A DNA stretch of 64,000 nt from Flavobacterium aquaticum (GTDB lineage: Bacteria; Bacteroidota; Bacteroidia; Flavobacteriales; Flavobacteriaceae), in contig NZ_QLMI01000004.1 of NCBI RefSeq assembly GCF_003259835.1, positions 248,001-312,000 of the forward strand, written 5' to 3'. How positions within the stretch are numbered: position 1 is the stretch's first letter; each line of letters opens with the position of its first letter. Positions 35,445 through 45,492 of this stretch are shown piece after piece. The notes below the pieces were generated by a model that was given only the letters and a program-made list of their open reading frames with translations, was not told where the DNA came from and ran no database searches. Both the position numbers and the translations under genes were made by a program.

Positions 35445-35876
35445 ATGCTTTATAACATCTCATACAAAGACTTAAAAATCGAAAGAGAAATCAACGAATT
35501 AGTTGGAAAACCATTCTCAATATTTGACAATTTTAAAAAAGGAGGCATCGGTTCTCCAAAATTATTTATTACCCGATGCAGCTCGGCAATCTACGATTTA
35601 TTACACGTTAATAACTCGGTAAAATTCTGCAACATTGAATTAAGACCAAAAGGCATTATAATTGGCTTTCAATCTCGATTAGATGTTTATGCTTTAGTGA
35701 TTCCTTATTATAAATTAGTATTGTTCAAGCCAGGAAATTCAATTACTTTTCATATCGACCATCATTATATTTCAGTAGACTATTCCAAAAACAGTAAAGG
35801 CGTTCAAAAATTCATTGATAAACTTGAATTGGAAAAAGAAAAAAACACCTTCTACTCTCCATTAGATGCTTATTAA
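35445..35876 (+). CDS. Conserved-looking protein of unknown function
   Basis: I do not recognise this 143-residue protein. It has no signal peptide or membrane segment. The region from about residue 60 to 130 is beta-rich with alternating hydrophobics (IELRPKGIIIGFQSRLDVYA, then YALVIPYYKLVLFK and HIDHHYISVDY) and ends in a helix (VQKFIDKLELEKEK). This pattern would suit a PH-like domain, but that is a guess. Codon use matches the neighbours, so it appears to be a real gene. Confidence 0.75.
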   Translation: MLYNISYKDLKIEREINELVGKPFSIFDNFKKGGIGSPKLFITRCSSAIYDLLHVNNSVKFCNIELRPKGIIIGFQSRLDVYALVIPYYKLVLFKPGNSITFHIDHHYISVDYSKNSKGVQKFIDKLELEKEKNTFYSPLDAY

Positions 35877-35951
35877 TCTTCCTTACATTAAGTAAACCTA
35901 AAAGTAATCTAGATTTTTTTTTGATTCGTAAATAAAATAATTACCTTGTAC

Positions 35952-35959
35952 TAAATTTG
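35952..35959 (+). promoter_or_regulatory. -7 element of the MarC-family gene
   Basis: TAAATTTG matches TANNTTTG exactly and lies 10 bases upstream of the ATG at 35970. The predicted leader is only a few bases. No TTTG lies at the expected -33 spacing. Confidence 0.5.
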
Positions 35960-35969
35960 TAAAAAAACA

Positions 35970-36593
35970 ATGGAATTATTTATTTACCTATTCGCCGCCC
36001 TATTCTCAGTATTAAACCCAATTGGAACTGTTCCTATTTTCGTGGCTTTAACCGAAGGTTATACGAGTGCTGAACGAGCAAAAGTTTCTTTAATTACCAG
36101 TATTAATGTTTTAATCATCTTGTTGATTTCGTTTTTTATTGGTCAATATGTGCTAAGTTTTTTCGGGATAACTATTACAGCGTTGCGAATTGCGGGTGGA
36201 ATTATTATTACGAGTTCTGGATTTGGATTATTGAATGGAAATTTCAGTAAAAACAAAGGAATCAACAAAAAAGTCCAAAAAGAAGTTCAAAACAGAACAC
36301 ATATTGCGCTTACTCCTTTAGCCATGCCAATGTTAGCCGGACCTGGTTCTATTTCATTACTTATTGCTTATTATCAAGAACACAATACAACCTCTGAAAT
36401 TATAATTTCAACAATTTCAATTACTGTTGTTGCGGCTACGATTTATTTGGTACTTCGTAGTGCTCATTTTTTAGCAAAAATGTTAGGTTCATCAGGAATT
36501 GTAGCAATCTCTAGAATCATTGGATTTTTAACGATTGCTATTGGTATTCAGTATATTATTAGTGCTATCTTAACCATTATTAGAGGAATCTAG
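35970..36593 (+). CDS. MarC family integral membrane protein
   Basis: The 207-residue protein has six hydrophobic segments and the MarC/UPF0056 signatures FSVLNPIGTVPIFVALTEG near residue 13 and LTPLAMPMLAGPGSISLLI near 112. The family is inner-membrane and its transport role is unproven, although the name comes from the multiple-antibiotic-resistance locus. A strong bidirectional terminator follows. Confidence 0.92.
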   Translation: MELFIYLFAALFSVLNPIGTVPIFVALTEGYTSAERAKVSLITSINVLIILLISFFIGQYVLSFFGITITALRIAGGIIITSSGFGLLNGNFSKNKGINKKVQKEVQNRTHIALTPLAMPMLAGPGSISLLIAYYQEHNTTSEIIISTISITVVAATIYLVLRSAHFLAKMLGSSGIVAISRIIGFLTIAIGIQYIISAILTIIRGI

Positions 36594-36614
36594 TAAGTTG
36601 AGAATTGGAAGAAA

Positions 36615-36655
36615 AAAAATCCCAAATTCCGAATGATTCGGAATTTGGGATTTTT
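36615..36655. terminator. Bidirectional terminator
   Basis: A perfect 19-bp stem (AAATCCCAAATTCCGAA and its complement) closes a TGA loop and is flanked by A-runs and T-runs. It serves the MarC gene on the plus strand and the CtlX-like gene on the minus strand. Confidence 0.9.
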
Positions 36656-36687
36656 ACTTTTTAAAATCACTCGAAGTGATGTTAGAA

Positions 36688-37623
36688 TTATTCTTTCGGT
36701 AAGAAAATTTCCGCCATCATACAACGTGCGCTTCCACCACCACAAGCTTCAATTGTATCTAAACTTGAACTTACGATAGTTACATGTTCTTCTAATTGTG
36801 CAATTTGCTTTTTAGTCAAACTTTGGTGAGCTGAGGCACTCATAATTAAATATCTTCTGTCATCTGTTCCTTTTACCTCTAACATATTTCCAGCGAAATT
36901 GTTTACTTGGTCTTCGGTGATAAGAATTACTTCTTTTTCATCGCCTTTTAAACTATCTAAGACCATTTTACGTTCTTTTTTATCGTCGATACAATCTGCA
37001 CAAATAACCGCAAATGTTTCGCCTACGCACATAATTACGTTCGTGTGATAAATATGTTTTCTTTCCCCATTTACTGTTTGAAACGCTTCAAAAATCACAG
37101 GTGTAAATTCGAAATCTTCACAAAATTCAATGAATAATTCTTCGTCTGCTCTTGGCGATAAAGCACAATACGCTTTTCCGTTAGCTCTATCTAAAACAAT
37201 ACTTCCTGTTCCTTCCAAGAAAATATCGTCATCTTCAGCTGAAGTGTAATCCATAATCTCATTGATTACAAAACCTTCATTTTCTAAATGATCTAAAACA
37301 TCTTCTCTTCTTTCTAAACGACGGTTTTCTGCAAACATTGGATATAGAACAACATCTCCATTTTCATGAAATGAAATCCAGTTGTTTGGAAAAATACTAT
37401 CTGGCGTATCTGGACTTAACGTATCTTCAACCACCACCACATTTAAACCTATCATTTTAAGTTTTTGGACAAAAGTATCAAACTCTTCTTGTGCCTTAGC
37501 GTTAACCGAAGCTGGTGTTAAATTATCCAATACTTTTTGGTAATAATTATTCACCGCTGTTTGTTCGTTCATACGGAATGCTACCGGACGAATCATCAAT
37601 ATGGAGTTAGTTGTTTGGTTCAT
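36688..37623 (-). CDS. ctlX: Citrulline/arginine deiminase-superfamily protein (CtlX-like)
   Basis: The 311-residue protein has a guanidino-group-modifying enzyme fold. MIRPVAFRMNEQTAVNNYYQ near the start, DSIFPNNWISFH, EGTGSIVLDR, HTNVIMCVG and the C-terminal catalytic Cys in CGGGSARCMMAE near residue 296 fit the CtlX family described for citrulline utilisation. The Asp/Glu, His and Cys needed for catalysis are present. It sits directly downstream of another superfamily member, separated by a 62-base repeat-bearing gap, and probably shares its transcript. Confidence 0.82.
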   Translation of the reverse strand: MNQTTNSILMIRPVAFRMNEQTAVNNYYQKVLDNLTPASVNAKAQEEFDTFVQKLKMIGLNVVVVEDTLSPDTPDSIFPNNWISFHENGDVVLYPMFAENRRLERREDVLDHLENEGFVINEIMDYTSAEDDDIFLEGTGSIVLDRANGKAYCALSPRADEELFIEFCEDFEFTPVIFEAFQTVNGERKHIYHTNVIMCVGETFAVICADCIDDKKERKMVLDSLKGDEKEVILITEDQVNNFAGNMLEVKGTDDRRYLIMSASAHQSLTKKQIAQLEEHVTIVSSSLDTIEACGGGSARCMMAEIFLPKE

Positions 37624-37638
37624 GTTATTTTTTTGTTT

Positions 37639-37678
37639 CAGGTTTCAAGTTTCAAGTTTCAGGTTTGCAACTTGAAAC
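37639..37678. repeat. Tandem 7-mer repeat with inverted tail
   Basis: Four 7-base units, CAGGTTT, CAAGTTT, CAAGTTT and CAGGTTT, fill 37639-37666. AACTTGAAAC at 37669-37678 is the reverse complement of GTTTCAAGTT at 37642-37651, so the transcript can fold into a hairpin. It lies between the two guanidino-enzyme genes. Confidence 0.65.
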
Positions 37679-37685
37679 AAAGTTT

Positions 37686-38600
37686 TTAATCTCTAATTAA
37701 TGGTAAAGTTGAACATCTCAACAAACCTTCTTGTTTTGCAATTTCAGCATACGGAATTTCTTCTACTGTAAATCCGTTTTCGCGTAACCAATTATTTAAT
37801 CTGGTGAAGTTTTTTTCGGAAACTACTACATCAGGAGCAATGGAAAACACATTGGAATTCATGTGATACATTTCCTCTCTTTCGATGTGGAATAGATTTT
37901 CTTTTCCGAATAAATTCACTAAAAACATATAATCGGCTTCTTCACGGAAACCACTTTTGTAGATAATTCCTTTATTGGTTCCCACAGGTTGAAAACAACA
38001 ATCTAAATGTAAAGCGTTATCACGAGGTTCAATTTTCGATTTTACTAAATCAAATTCTTTCACAATTTTATTTGGAAACAATTCTTTAATATAATTTACT
38101 CCTTGCATGTTGGTTCTTGCTGTGATATAATCTTTGTAATCCGAACCTTTGTAAGTTCCGATAAAGATATACTCATTCCAAGGCATTACGTCTCCACCTT
38201 CAATATGTACTTCTTCTGGCGGACGCACCACTTTCTTAGGATCAATTTGATCGATTACGTATTGAATCGCATCTAATTCGCGTTCTCTGTCCGGTAAAAT
38301 ATTGGCTTTGATAAAAATGTCATCGATTACAAATCCGATGTCTCTGGCGAAAATTTGGTTGTAATTTTCAATAATTTGAGGTCTGAAGACTTTTACGTCG
38401 TATTTTTGGAACACTTTGTTAAAAGCTTCCATTTCTTTTACCATATCTGCTTCCACAGGATAGGTTCCAGCTTTAATATGCTCTAATGATTTAGGATCAT
38501 AGGCTTCTTCGATAGTAGGTGTTGGACCGTTACTTGTAGCAGTTCCTAACACCACAGCCCTTAAACGGGAAGTTTCGTTTTTTACATTTAATTGTAACAT
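37686..38600 (-). CDS. Amidinotransferase/dimethylargininase-like enzyme
   Basis: The 304-residue protein has the triad elements of the arginine deiminase superfamily: EGGD near residue 134, HLDCCFQPVG near 186 and the nucleophile Cys in LLRCSTLPLIR near 295. It should hydrolyse or transfer a guanidino group of an arginine derivative. The start is taken at MLQLNVKNETSRL. A longer reading to 38675 would run through a clear promoter element at 38617-38624. The exact substrate (arginine, methylarginine or other) is open. Confidence 0.82.
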   Translation of the reverse strand: MLQLNVKNETSRLRAVVLGTATSNGPTPTIEEAYDPKSLEHIKAGTYPVEADMVKEMEAFNKVFQKYDVKVFRPQIIENYNQIFARDIGFVIDDIFIKANILPDRERELDAIQYVIDQIDPKKVVRPPEEVHIEGGDVMPWNEYIFIGTYKGSDYKDYITARTNMQGVNYIKELFPNKIVKEFDLVKSKIEPRDNALHLDCCFQPVGTNKGIIYKSGFREEADYMFLVNLFGKENLFHIEREEMYHMNSNVFSIAPDVVVSEKNFTRLNNWLRENGFTVEEIPYAEIAKQEGLLRCSTLPLIRD

Positions 38601-38616
38601 AGCTTTCGGCTTTTGG

Positions 38617-38624
38617 CAAATATA
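38617..38624 (-). promoter_or_regulatory. -7 element of the guanidino-enzyme operon
   Basis: TATATTTG on the minus strand fits TANNTTTG and lies 16 bases upstream of the ATG at 38600. This supports the shorter start of the downstream gene. Confidence 0.5.
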
Positions 38625-38701
38625 GAAAAAGGAAACGAGAATATTAATTAGTAAACCGTTATAAATTCGCTTCAAAAAGATTCTTTTTAGATATAAATGA
38701 T

Positions 38702-38709
38702 TAAATTTG
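38702..38709 (+). promoter_or_regulatory. -7 element of the amphipathic protein gene
   Basis: TAAATTTG fits TANNTTTG and lies 24 bases upstream of the ATG at 38734. A T-rich stretch rather than TTTG occupies the -33 region. Confidence 0.5.
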
Positions 38710-38733
38710 AGAAAACTATAAAATCAAATTATC

Positions 38734-39105
38734 ATGGGATTATCAAATTTTTTCAGTTCTCTTTTTGGGAAAGCAAAAGAGAAAGCGGAAATAGCAAAAG
38801 AAAACTTAAGCGAAGTAGCTGAAAACGTAGCTGAAAAAGCTGCAGATGTAGCCGAAGACGTAAAAGAAACGGTTGAAAATGTAGCTGAAAAAGCGTCTCA
38901 AAAGCTAGAAGAAATGGGCGTGCCAGAAAAAGTAAACGAATTTGTTGATGCAGCAAAAGAAAAAACCGCAGAAGCAGCTGGTTGGGTGGAAGAAAAAGCG
39001 CACAACTTAAAAGAATCATTACAAAATGCAGCCGAAACTGTAGAAGATAAAGTGGAAGATTTAACAGGAAACACAGAAGAGGAAGTACAAAAACCTACTG
39101 AATAA
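38734..39105 (+). CDS. Small amphipathic helical protein (YtxH/LEA-like composition)
   Basis: The 123-residue protein is almost entirely charged amphipathic helix. It has repeated AENVAEKAADVAEDVKETVE-type blocks, a hydrophobic N-terminus (MGLSNFFSSLFGKAKEKA) and no Cys. Such composition is seen in stress-related YtxH, CsbD-like and LEA-like proteins, but no specific family is certain. It has its own promoter and terminator, so it is monocistronic. Envelope or stress protection is a guess from composition only. Confidence 0.8.
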   Translation: MGLSNFFSSLFGKAKEKAEIAKENLSEVAENVAEKAADVAEDVKETVENVAEKASQKLEEMGVPEKVNEFVDAAKEKTAEAAGWVEEKAHNLKESLQNAAETVEDKVEDLTGNTEEEVQKPTE

Positions 39106-39123
39106 ATTTTAAACTTATAAAAC

Positions 39124-39151
39124 AAAAATCCCACTTTTCAGTGGGATTTTT
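39124..39151. terminator. Bidirectional terminator
   Basis: AAAAATCCCACT pairs perfectly over 12 bp with AGTGGGATTTTT around a TTTC loop. It serves the amphipathic protein gene and, on the other strand, citrate synthase. Confidence 0.92.
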
Positions 39152-39157
39152 TTATGA

Positions 39158-40441
39158 CTATCTATCTTTAACTTCCTTAAATGGACGTAATGGATATCCT
39201 GTGTAAACTTGTCTTGGACGACCAATTGGTTCTTTATTTACTCTCATTTCTTTCCATTGTGCAATCCAACCTGGTAAACGACCAATAGCAAATAAAACAG
39301 TAAACATTTCAACTGGGATTCCCATCGCTCGGTAGATAATTCCTGAATAGAAATCTACGTTTGGATATAAGTTTCTTGATTTGAAATATTCGTCTTCTAA
39401 AGCTACTTTTTCTAATTGTTTTGCAATATCTAATAATGGATCATCAACTCCTAATGAATTTAATACATCATCAGCTGCTTTTTTAATGATAGTTGCTCTT
39501 GGATCAAAGTTTTTGTAAACACGGTGTCCGAATCCCATTAAACGGAATGGATCGTCTTTATCTTTTGCTTTTAAAACGAATTTAGCAACGTCACCTCCAT
39601 TGTCATGGATTTCTTGTAACATTTCTAAAACTGCTTGATTAGCTCCTCCGTGAAGTGGTCCCCAAAGTGCAGAAACTCCAGCAGAAATAGAAGCAAATAA
39701 ACCTGCATGAGAAGAACCTACAATTCTCACTGTAGAAGTAGAACAGTTTTGTTCGTGATCTGCGTGTAAGATGAATAATTTATCTAAAGCAGCTACTACT
39801 TTTGGATCTGCTTTGTAAGGTCCAGTTGGTAATTCAAACATTAAACGCATGAAATTTTCAACGTAACCTTTTGTATTATCGTAATAATTTAAAGGATAAC
39901 CCATAGTTTTTCTGTAAGTCCATGTAGCAATTACTAAGAATTTACCCATAGTTTTACAAACCGCTTCATACATTTCTTTTTCGTTGTGAGGATTCACAGA
40001 CTTAGGATTAAAAGCAGTTAAAGCACTAGTCAACGAAGCTAAAACGCCCATTGGGTGAGCTGTTTTTGGAAAACCATCAATGATGTTTTTCATTTCCTCA
40101 TTAACTAATGTATATTTACGAATATCATTTTCGAATTTTGCTAATTGTGCTGCTGTTGGAAGTTCTCCAAAAATCAACAAATAAGAAACTTCTAAAAAAT
40201 CAGCTTTATCAGCTAAATCTTCTATTGAATATCCTCTGTAACGTAAAATTCCTTCTTCACCATCTAAAAAAGTAATTTCACTCGTACATGAACCCGAGTT
40301 TTTATATCCCGGATCAATAGTAATAGCACCAGATGCACTACGCAACTTGTCTATGTCGATAGCAACCTCATTCTCAGTCCCAACGATTACAGGGAACTCA
40401 TACTTTTTGCCATCAAGCTCTAATATTGCAATTTTTGACAT
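39158..40441 (-). CDS. gltA: Citrate synthase
   Basis: The 427-residue type II citrate synthase contains the catalytic residues in ALWGPLHGGANQAV (His), GFGHRVYKNFDPR (His) and NVDFYSGIIYRAMG (Asp). It condenses oxaloacetate with acetyl-CoA in the TCA cycle. The N-terminal domain present in hexameric Gram-negative enzymes is visible (FPVIVGTENEVAIDIDKLRS). It is flanked by terminators on both sides, so it is a single-gene unit. Confidence 0.97.
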   Translation of the reverse strand: MSKIAILELDGKKYEFPVIVGTENEVAIDIDKLRSASGAITIDPGYKNSGSCTSEITFLDGEEGILRYRGYSIEDLADKADFLEVSYLLIFGELPTAAQLAKFENDIRKYTLVNEEMKNIIDGFPKTAHPMGVLASLTSALTAFNPKSVNPHNEKEMYEAVCKTMGKFLVIATWTYRKTMGYPLNYYDNTKGYVENFMRLMFELPTGPYKADPKVVAALDKLFILHADHEQNCSTSTVRIVGSSHAGLFASISAGVSALWGPLHGGANQAVLEMLQEIHDNGGDVAKFVLKAKDKDDPFRLMGFGHRVYKNFDPRATIIKKAADDVLNSLGVDDPLLDIAKQLEKVALEDEYFKSRNLYPNVDFYSGIIYRAMGIPVEMFTVLFAIGRLPGWIAQWKEMRVNKEPIGRPRQVYTGYPLRPFKEVKDR

Positions 40442-40553
40442 ATTATTTATATGATATTTTATGATAAAATTAATGTGAATTGCGAATTTAACAAATAATA
40501 ATTAAACAATAAAGAAAATATCTATAATTTATGGTTAAATAATATACATAAAA

Positions 40554-40582
40554 AATCCTGCTGTAAAATACTACAACAGGAT
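40554..40582 (-). terminator. Terminator after enolase
   Basis: ATCCTGCTGTA and TACAACAGGAT form an 11-bp stem with one mismatch and a loop of about 5 bases. On the minus strand it is followed by a T-run (A-run at 40551-40556). It separates eno from gltA. Confidence 0.8.
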
Positions 40583-40605
40583 TTAAAAATGATATCTAAA
40601 AGTGA

Positions 40606-41946
<1,341 letters not shown>

Positions 41947-42001
41947 TAATTTAAACTATAATGATATTGAAAAACTCAAAAAACTTATAAACGATAACGT
42001 T

Positions 42002-43111
42002 TTAGTTACTTGCCGTTTTTATGTTTTGGATAAATTGGTCAAATAAATAACTTGAATCGTGAGGTCCAGGACTTGCTTCCGGGTGATATTGCACTGAGAA
42101 ACAGTTTTTTGATTTCATTCGCATTCCAGCTACAGTTCCGTCATTTAAATGTTCATGCGTTAATTCAAAATCTGGATGTTTGTCTAATTCTTCTCTCACG
42201 ATAGCAAAACCGTGATTTTGAGATGTAATTTCACCTTTTCCTGTAATTACATTTTTAACTGGATGATTGATTCCGCGGTGACCGTTGAACATTTTATAAG
42301 TTGAAATCCCATTAGCTAAACCAATAATTTGGTGTCCTAAACAAATTCCGAATAATGGTTTATTTTCGTTTAAAATTTGTTTCGCTACTTCTTGAGCAGT
42401 TTCTAATGGTTCTGGATCACCAGGTCCGTTTGATAAGAAATAGCCATCAGGATTGAATGCCTTTAAATCCTCAAATGAAGCGTTATATGGGAAAACTTTA
42501 ATGTAACAATCTCTCTTAGCTAAGTTTCTAAGAATATTGGTTTTGATTCCTAAATCTAAAGCTGAAATTTTATATTTTGCTGTTTCTTCACCAAAGAAAT
42601 ATGGTTCTTTAGTAGAAACTTTAGAAGCCAATTCCAAACCATTCATATCTGGGACTTGCGCTAATTTTTCTTTTAATTCTTCGATTGGAGTTCCATCCGT
42701 ACAAATAACTGCATTCATCGCACCGTTATCTCTGATATAACTTACCAATGCTCTTGTATCTACATCCGAAATTACGATAAGATTTTGTTTACTTAAATAA
42801 TCAAACAAACTTTCGGTAGCATCTTCGCGTGAGTAATTAAAGCTGAAGTTTTTACAAACTAATCCAGAAATTTTCACTGAATCTGATTCCACTTCTTTCT
42901 CGTTTACACCATAATTTCCAATGTGCGCATTGGTTGTAACCATGATTTGCCCGAAGTAAGAAGGATCTGTAAAAATTTCTTGATAACCTGTTGTTCCCGT
43001 ATTAAAAGCGACTTCACCAAAAGTAACACCTTCAATTCCGATTGATTTTCCGTGAAAAATAGTGCCGTCTTTAAGAAGTAAAACGGCTTTAGAACGATTG
43101 TTGTATTTCAT
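42002..43111 (-). CDS. carA: Carbamoyl-phosphate synthase small subunit
   Basis: The 369-residue glutaminase subunit has an N-terminal CarA domain (AVLLLKDGTIFHGKSIGIEG) and a class I glutamine amidotransferase domain with the nucleophile Cys in FGICLGHQIIGLA near residue 254 and His/Glu in QYHPEASPGPHD near 340. It delivers ammonia to CarB for arginine and pyrimidine synthesis. I chose ATG 43111; a longer TTG start at 43135 overlaps the -7 promoter element. carB is not adjacent. Confidence 0.95.
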   Translation of the reverse strand: MKYNNRSKAVLLLKDGTIFHGKSIGIEGVTFGEVAFNTGTTGYQEIFTDPSYFGQIMVTTNAHIGNYGVNEKEVESDSVKISGLVCKNFSFNYSREDATESLFDYLSKQNLIVISDVDTRALVSYIRDNGAMNAVICTDGTPIEELKEKLAQVPDMNGLELASKVSTKEPYFFGEETAKYKISALDLGIKTNILRNLAKRDCYIKVFPYNASFEDLKAFNPDGYFLSNGPGDPEPLETAQEVAKQILNENKPLFGICLGHQIIGLANGISTYKMFNGHRGINHPVKNVITGKGEITSQNHGFAIVREELDKHPDFELTHEHLNDGTVAGMRMKSKNCFSVQYHPEASPGPHDSSYLFDQFIQNIKTASN

Positions 43112-43132
43112 TGTGTTGTGTTGTTGTGGGTG

Positions 43133-43140
43133 CAAATTTA
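43133..43140 (-). promoter_or_regulatory. -7 element of carA
   Basis: TAAATTTG on the minus strand fits TANNTTTG and lies 21 bases upstream of the carA ATG. It overlaps the only upstream alternative start codon, which argues for the shorter protein. Confidence 0.5.
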
Positions 43141-43182
43141 GTTATAAAAGTTGTTTTTAGAAAATGTTTGATTCGTAAAACC

Positions 43183-43217
43183 AAAAAAAAAGGATAAACT
43201 TAAAAAAGTCTATCCTT
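43183..43217 (-). terminator. Terminator of the ribosomal protein super-cluster
   Basis: AAGGATA at 43190-43196 pairs with TATCCTT at 43211-43217, continuing as ACTT/AAGT after one mismatch. On the minus strand the stem is followed by a run of T residues (A-run 43183-43190). It lies just beyond rplQ. Confidence 0.8.
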
Positions 43218-43244
43218 ATTATTTTTACATGAATGGTTTCATGA

Positions 43245-43727
43245 TTATTCTGTAGCTTCAGTATTTTCAGAAGTTTCAGCTACTGGAGCTTCAGGAGTGC
43301 CTTCAGCTTTTTTAGCTTTTCCACGACGAGTCGTTTTCTTAACTTCTTTTTTACCACCATTGTACAATGTGTTGAAATCTACTAACTCAATCATTGCCAT
43401 ATCAGCGTTATCTCCTAAACGGTTTCCTAACTTGATGATACGAGTGTATCCTCCTGGACGGTCACCTACTTTAGCAGCAACTTCTCTGAAAAGTTCTGTA
43501 ACTGCATATTTGTTTCTTAAGTAAGAAAAACAAATACGACGGTTGTGAGTAGTATCTTCTTTAGATTTTGTAACTAATGGTTCAACAAATTGTTTTAAAG
43601 CTTTCGCTTTAGCAACAGTAGTGTTGATACGTTTATGTTCGATTAAAGAACAAGCCATGTTAGCTAACATTGCAGCTCTATGTCCTTTTTGTCTACTTAA
43701 ATGATTGAATTTTTTTCCGTGTCTCAT
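43245..43727 (-). CDS. rplQ: 50S ribosomal protein L17
   Basis: The 160-residue protein starts [17 protein letters not shown], the conserved L17 N-terminus, and keeps the core to about residue 115. The last 45 residues are a Lys- and Glu-rich tail ([18 protein letters not shown] and beyond), longer than the E. coli protein; such tails are common in Bacteroidota. It is the last gene of the cluster, after rpoA. Confidence 0.97.
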   Translation of the reverse strand: MRHGKKFNHLSRQKGHRAAMLANMACSLIEHKRINTTVAKAKALKQFVEPLVTKSKEDTTHNRRICFSYLRNKYAVTELFREVAAKVGDRPGGYTRIIKLGNRLGDNADMAMIELVDFNTLYNGGKKEVKKTTRRGKAKKAEGTPEAPVAETSENTEATE

Positions 43728-43789
43728 GACGTCTTTTTTTTATCTTCATCTTGCATCAATCCTCTATAGGAGCGCAAAATATGAAGCAA

Positions 43790-44782
43790 TTATTCTTTAT
43801 CTAACTTGTATTTAGCTAAATCCATACCGAAAGTAAGGTTTTTATTTGCCACTAACTCATCTAATTCAGTTAATGATTTTTTACCAAAATTACGGAACTT
43901 CATTAAGTCGTTCTTGTTGAAAGAAACTAAATCACCTAATGTATCAACTTCAGCCGCTTTTAAACAATTTAATGCTCTAACAGATAAGTCCATATCAACT
44001 AATTTAGTTTTCAATAACTGTCTCATGTGAAGAGATTCTTCGTCATAAGACTCAGTTTGAGCAATTTCATCTGCCTCAAGAGTAATTCTTTCATCAGAGA
44101 ACAACATAAAGTGGTGGATTAACGTCTTAGCTGCTTCAGTTAATGCATCTTTAGGATGGATAGAACCATCTGTAATGATTTCAAAAACTAATTTTTCGTA
44201 ATCTGTTTTTTGTTCCACACGGAAATTCTCAATAGAATATTTTACGTTCTTTACTGGTGTGTAAATAGAATCTGTAAAAATAGTTCCTATTGGAGCGTTT
44301 GATTTTTTGTTCTCTTCAGCTGGAACATATCCTCTACCTTTTTCGATAGAAAGTTCCATGTTGATAGATGTTTTGCTGTCTAAATTACAGATAACTAAAT
44401 CTGGATTTAAAACTTGAAAACCAGAGATGAATTTTTGAAAATCACCTGCAGTAATTTTATCTTTTCCAGAAAGAGCGATAGAAACAGATTCGTTATCGAT
44501 ATCTTCAATTTGACGTTTGAAACGTACTTGTTTAAGATTTAAGATAATTTCTGTTACATCTTCAACCACACCAGAGATGGTAGAGAACTCATGTTCTACA
44601 CCTTCAATTCTTACTGATGTAATTGCATATCCTTCAAGAGAAGAAAGCAAAACTCTTCTAAGTGCATTACCAACAGTCAATCCGTAACCAGGTTCCAAAG
44701 GTCTAAATTCAAATTTACCTTCGAAATCTGTAGAATCGATCATGATAACTTTATCGGGCTTTTGAAAATTAAATATTGCCAT
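43790..44782 (-). CDS. rpoA: RNA polymerase alpha subunit
   Basis: The 330-residue protein begins [15 protein letters not shown]; a start 6 codons further upstream is possible but not typical. The assembly domain contains [20 protein letters not shown]. The C-terminal domain has [20 protein letters not shown], which keeps the Arg and Asn that contact UP-element DNA, and [12 protein letters not shown]. It nucleates polymerase assembly and contacts regulators. It lies between rpsD and rplQ, as in many bacteria. Confidence 0.97.
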   Translation of the reverse strand: MAIFNFQKPDKVIMIDSTDFEGKFEFRPLEPGYGLTVGNALRRVLLSSLEGYAITSVRIEGVEHEFSTISGVVEDVTEIILNLKQVRFKRQIEDIDNESVSIALSGKDKITAGDFQKFISGFQVLNPDLVICNLDSKTSINMELSIEKGRGYVPAEENKKSNAPIGTIFTDSIYTPVKNVKYSIENFRVEQKTDYEKLVFEIITDGSIHPKDALTEAAKTLIHHFMLFSDERITLEADEIAQTESYDEESLHMRQLLKTKLVDMDLSVRALNCLKAAEVDTLGDLVSFNKNDLMKFRNFGKKSLTELDELVANKNLTFGMDLAKYKLDKE

Positions 44783-44803
44783 ACTTTCGACTAAAGTCAA
44801 TTA

Positions 44804-45409
44804 TTATTTGTTATACAACTCAACGATTAGTTGTTCTTTAATATTTTCTGGAATCTGAAGTCTTTGAGGTACAGAAACAAAAGTACCTTCTTTAGTATCA
44901 TTATTCCATGTAATCCACTCATAAACTTGAGAAGAACTTGCTAAAGAACGCTCGATAGCTTCAAGAGATTTTGATTTTTCACGTACAGCAACTTTATCAC
45001 CAGCTTTTAAGTGGTAAGAAGGTACATTAACAAGTTCACCGTTAACAGTGATATGTCTGTGAGATACAATTTGACGAGCTGCTCTACGAGAAGGAGCTAC
45101 ACCCATTCTGTAAACTACGTTATCTAAACGAGCTTCACATAATTGTAATAAGATTTCACCTGTTACTCCAGAAGCAGCAGATGCTTTTTTGAATAAGTTT
45201 CTGAATTGTTTTTCTAAAATACCGTAAGTATATTTAGCTTTTTGCTTTTCCATTAACTGAACAGCATATTCAGATTTTTTACCTCTCTTTTTAGCTAAAC
45301 CATGTTGCCCTGGAGGGTAATTTCTTTTTTCGAAGGCTTTATCATCTCCGAAGATTGCTTCGCCAAATTTACGAGCAATTTTTGTTTTTGGACCAGTATA
45401 TCTTGCCAT
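44804..45409 (-). CDS. rpsD: 30S ribosomal protein S4
   Basis: The 201-residue protein begins [20 protein letters not shown] and has the S4 RNA-binding domain ([20 protein letters not shown], then [20 protein letters not shown]). It initiates 30S assembly on the 16S 5' domain. The zinc-binding Cys of some S4 proteins are absent. An 83-base structured gap upstream is a candidate autoregulatory leader. Confidence 0.97.
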   Translation of the reverse strand: MARYTGPKTKIARKFGEAIFGDDKAFEKRNYPPGQHGLAKKRGKKSEYAVQLMEKQKAKYTYGILEKQFRNLFKKASAASGVTGEILLQLCEARLDNVVYRMGVAPSRRAARQIVSHRHITVNGELVNVPSYHLKAGDKVAVREKSKSLEAIERSLASSSQVYEWITWNNDTKEGTFVSVPQRLQIPENIKEQLIVELYNK

Positions 45410-45424
45410 TTTAAAAAATTAAAA

Positions 45425-45478
45425 AAGGTAGGAATTATGAATTCAGGTCTATATCCTTCGATAATTTTAAACCTACCC
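45425..45478 (-). promoter_or_regulatory. Candidate structured leader of rpsD
   Basis: In the rpsK-rpsD gap GGTAGG (45427-45432) can pair with CCTACC (45472-45477), while AGGT (45445-45448) can pair with the overlapping ACCT (45471-45474). The two helices are mutually exclusive. S4 is a known translational repressor of its own operon in other bacteria, and leader candidates for S4 have been proposed in Bacteroidota (from memory). Confidence 0.45.
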
Positions 45479-45492
45479 GTGTTATACTTAAA

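Noticed and set aside
38753-39019. Minus-strand open frame opposite the amphipathic protein gene
   Set aside because: It reads as Leu/Phe-rich low-complexity sequence, the expected complement of Glu/Lys/Ala codons.
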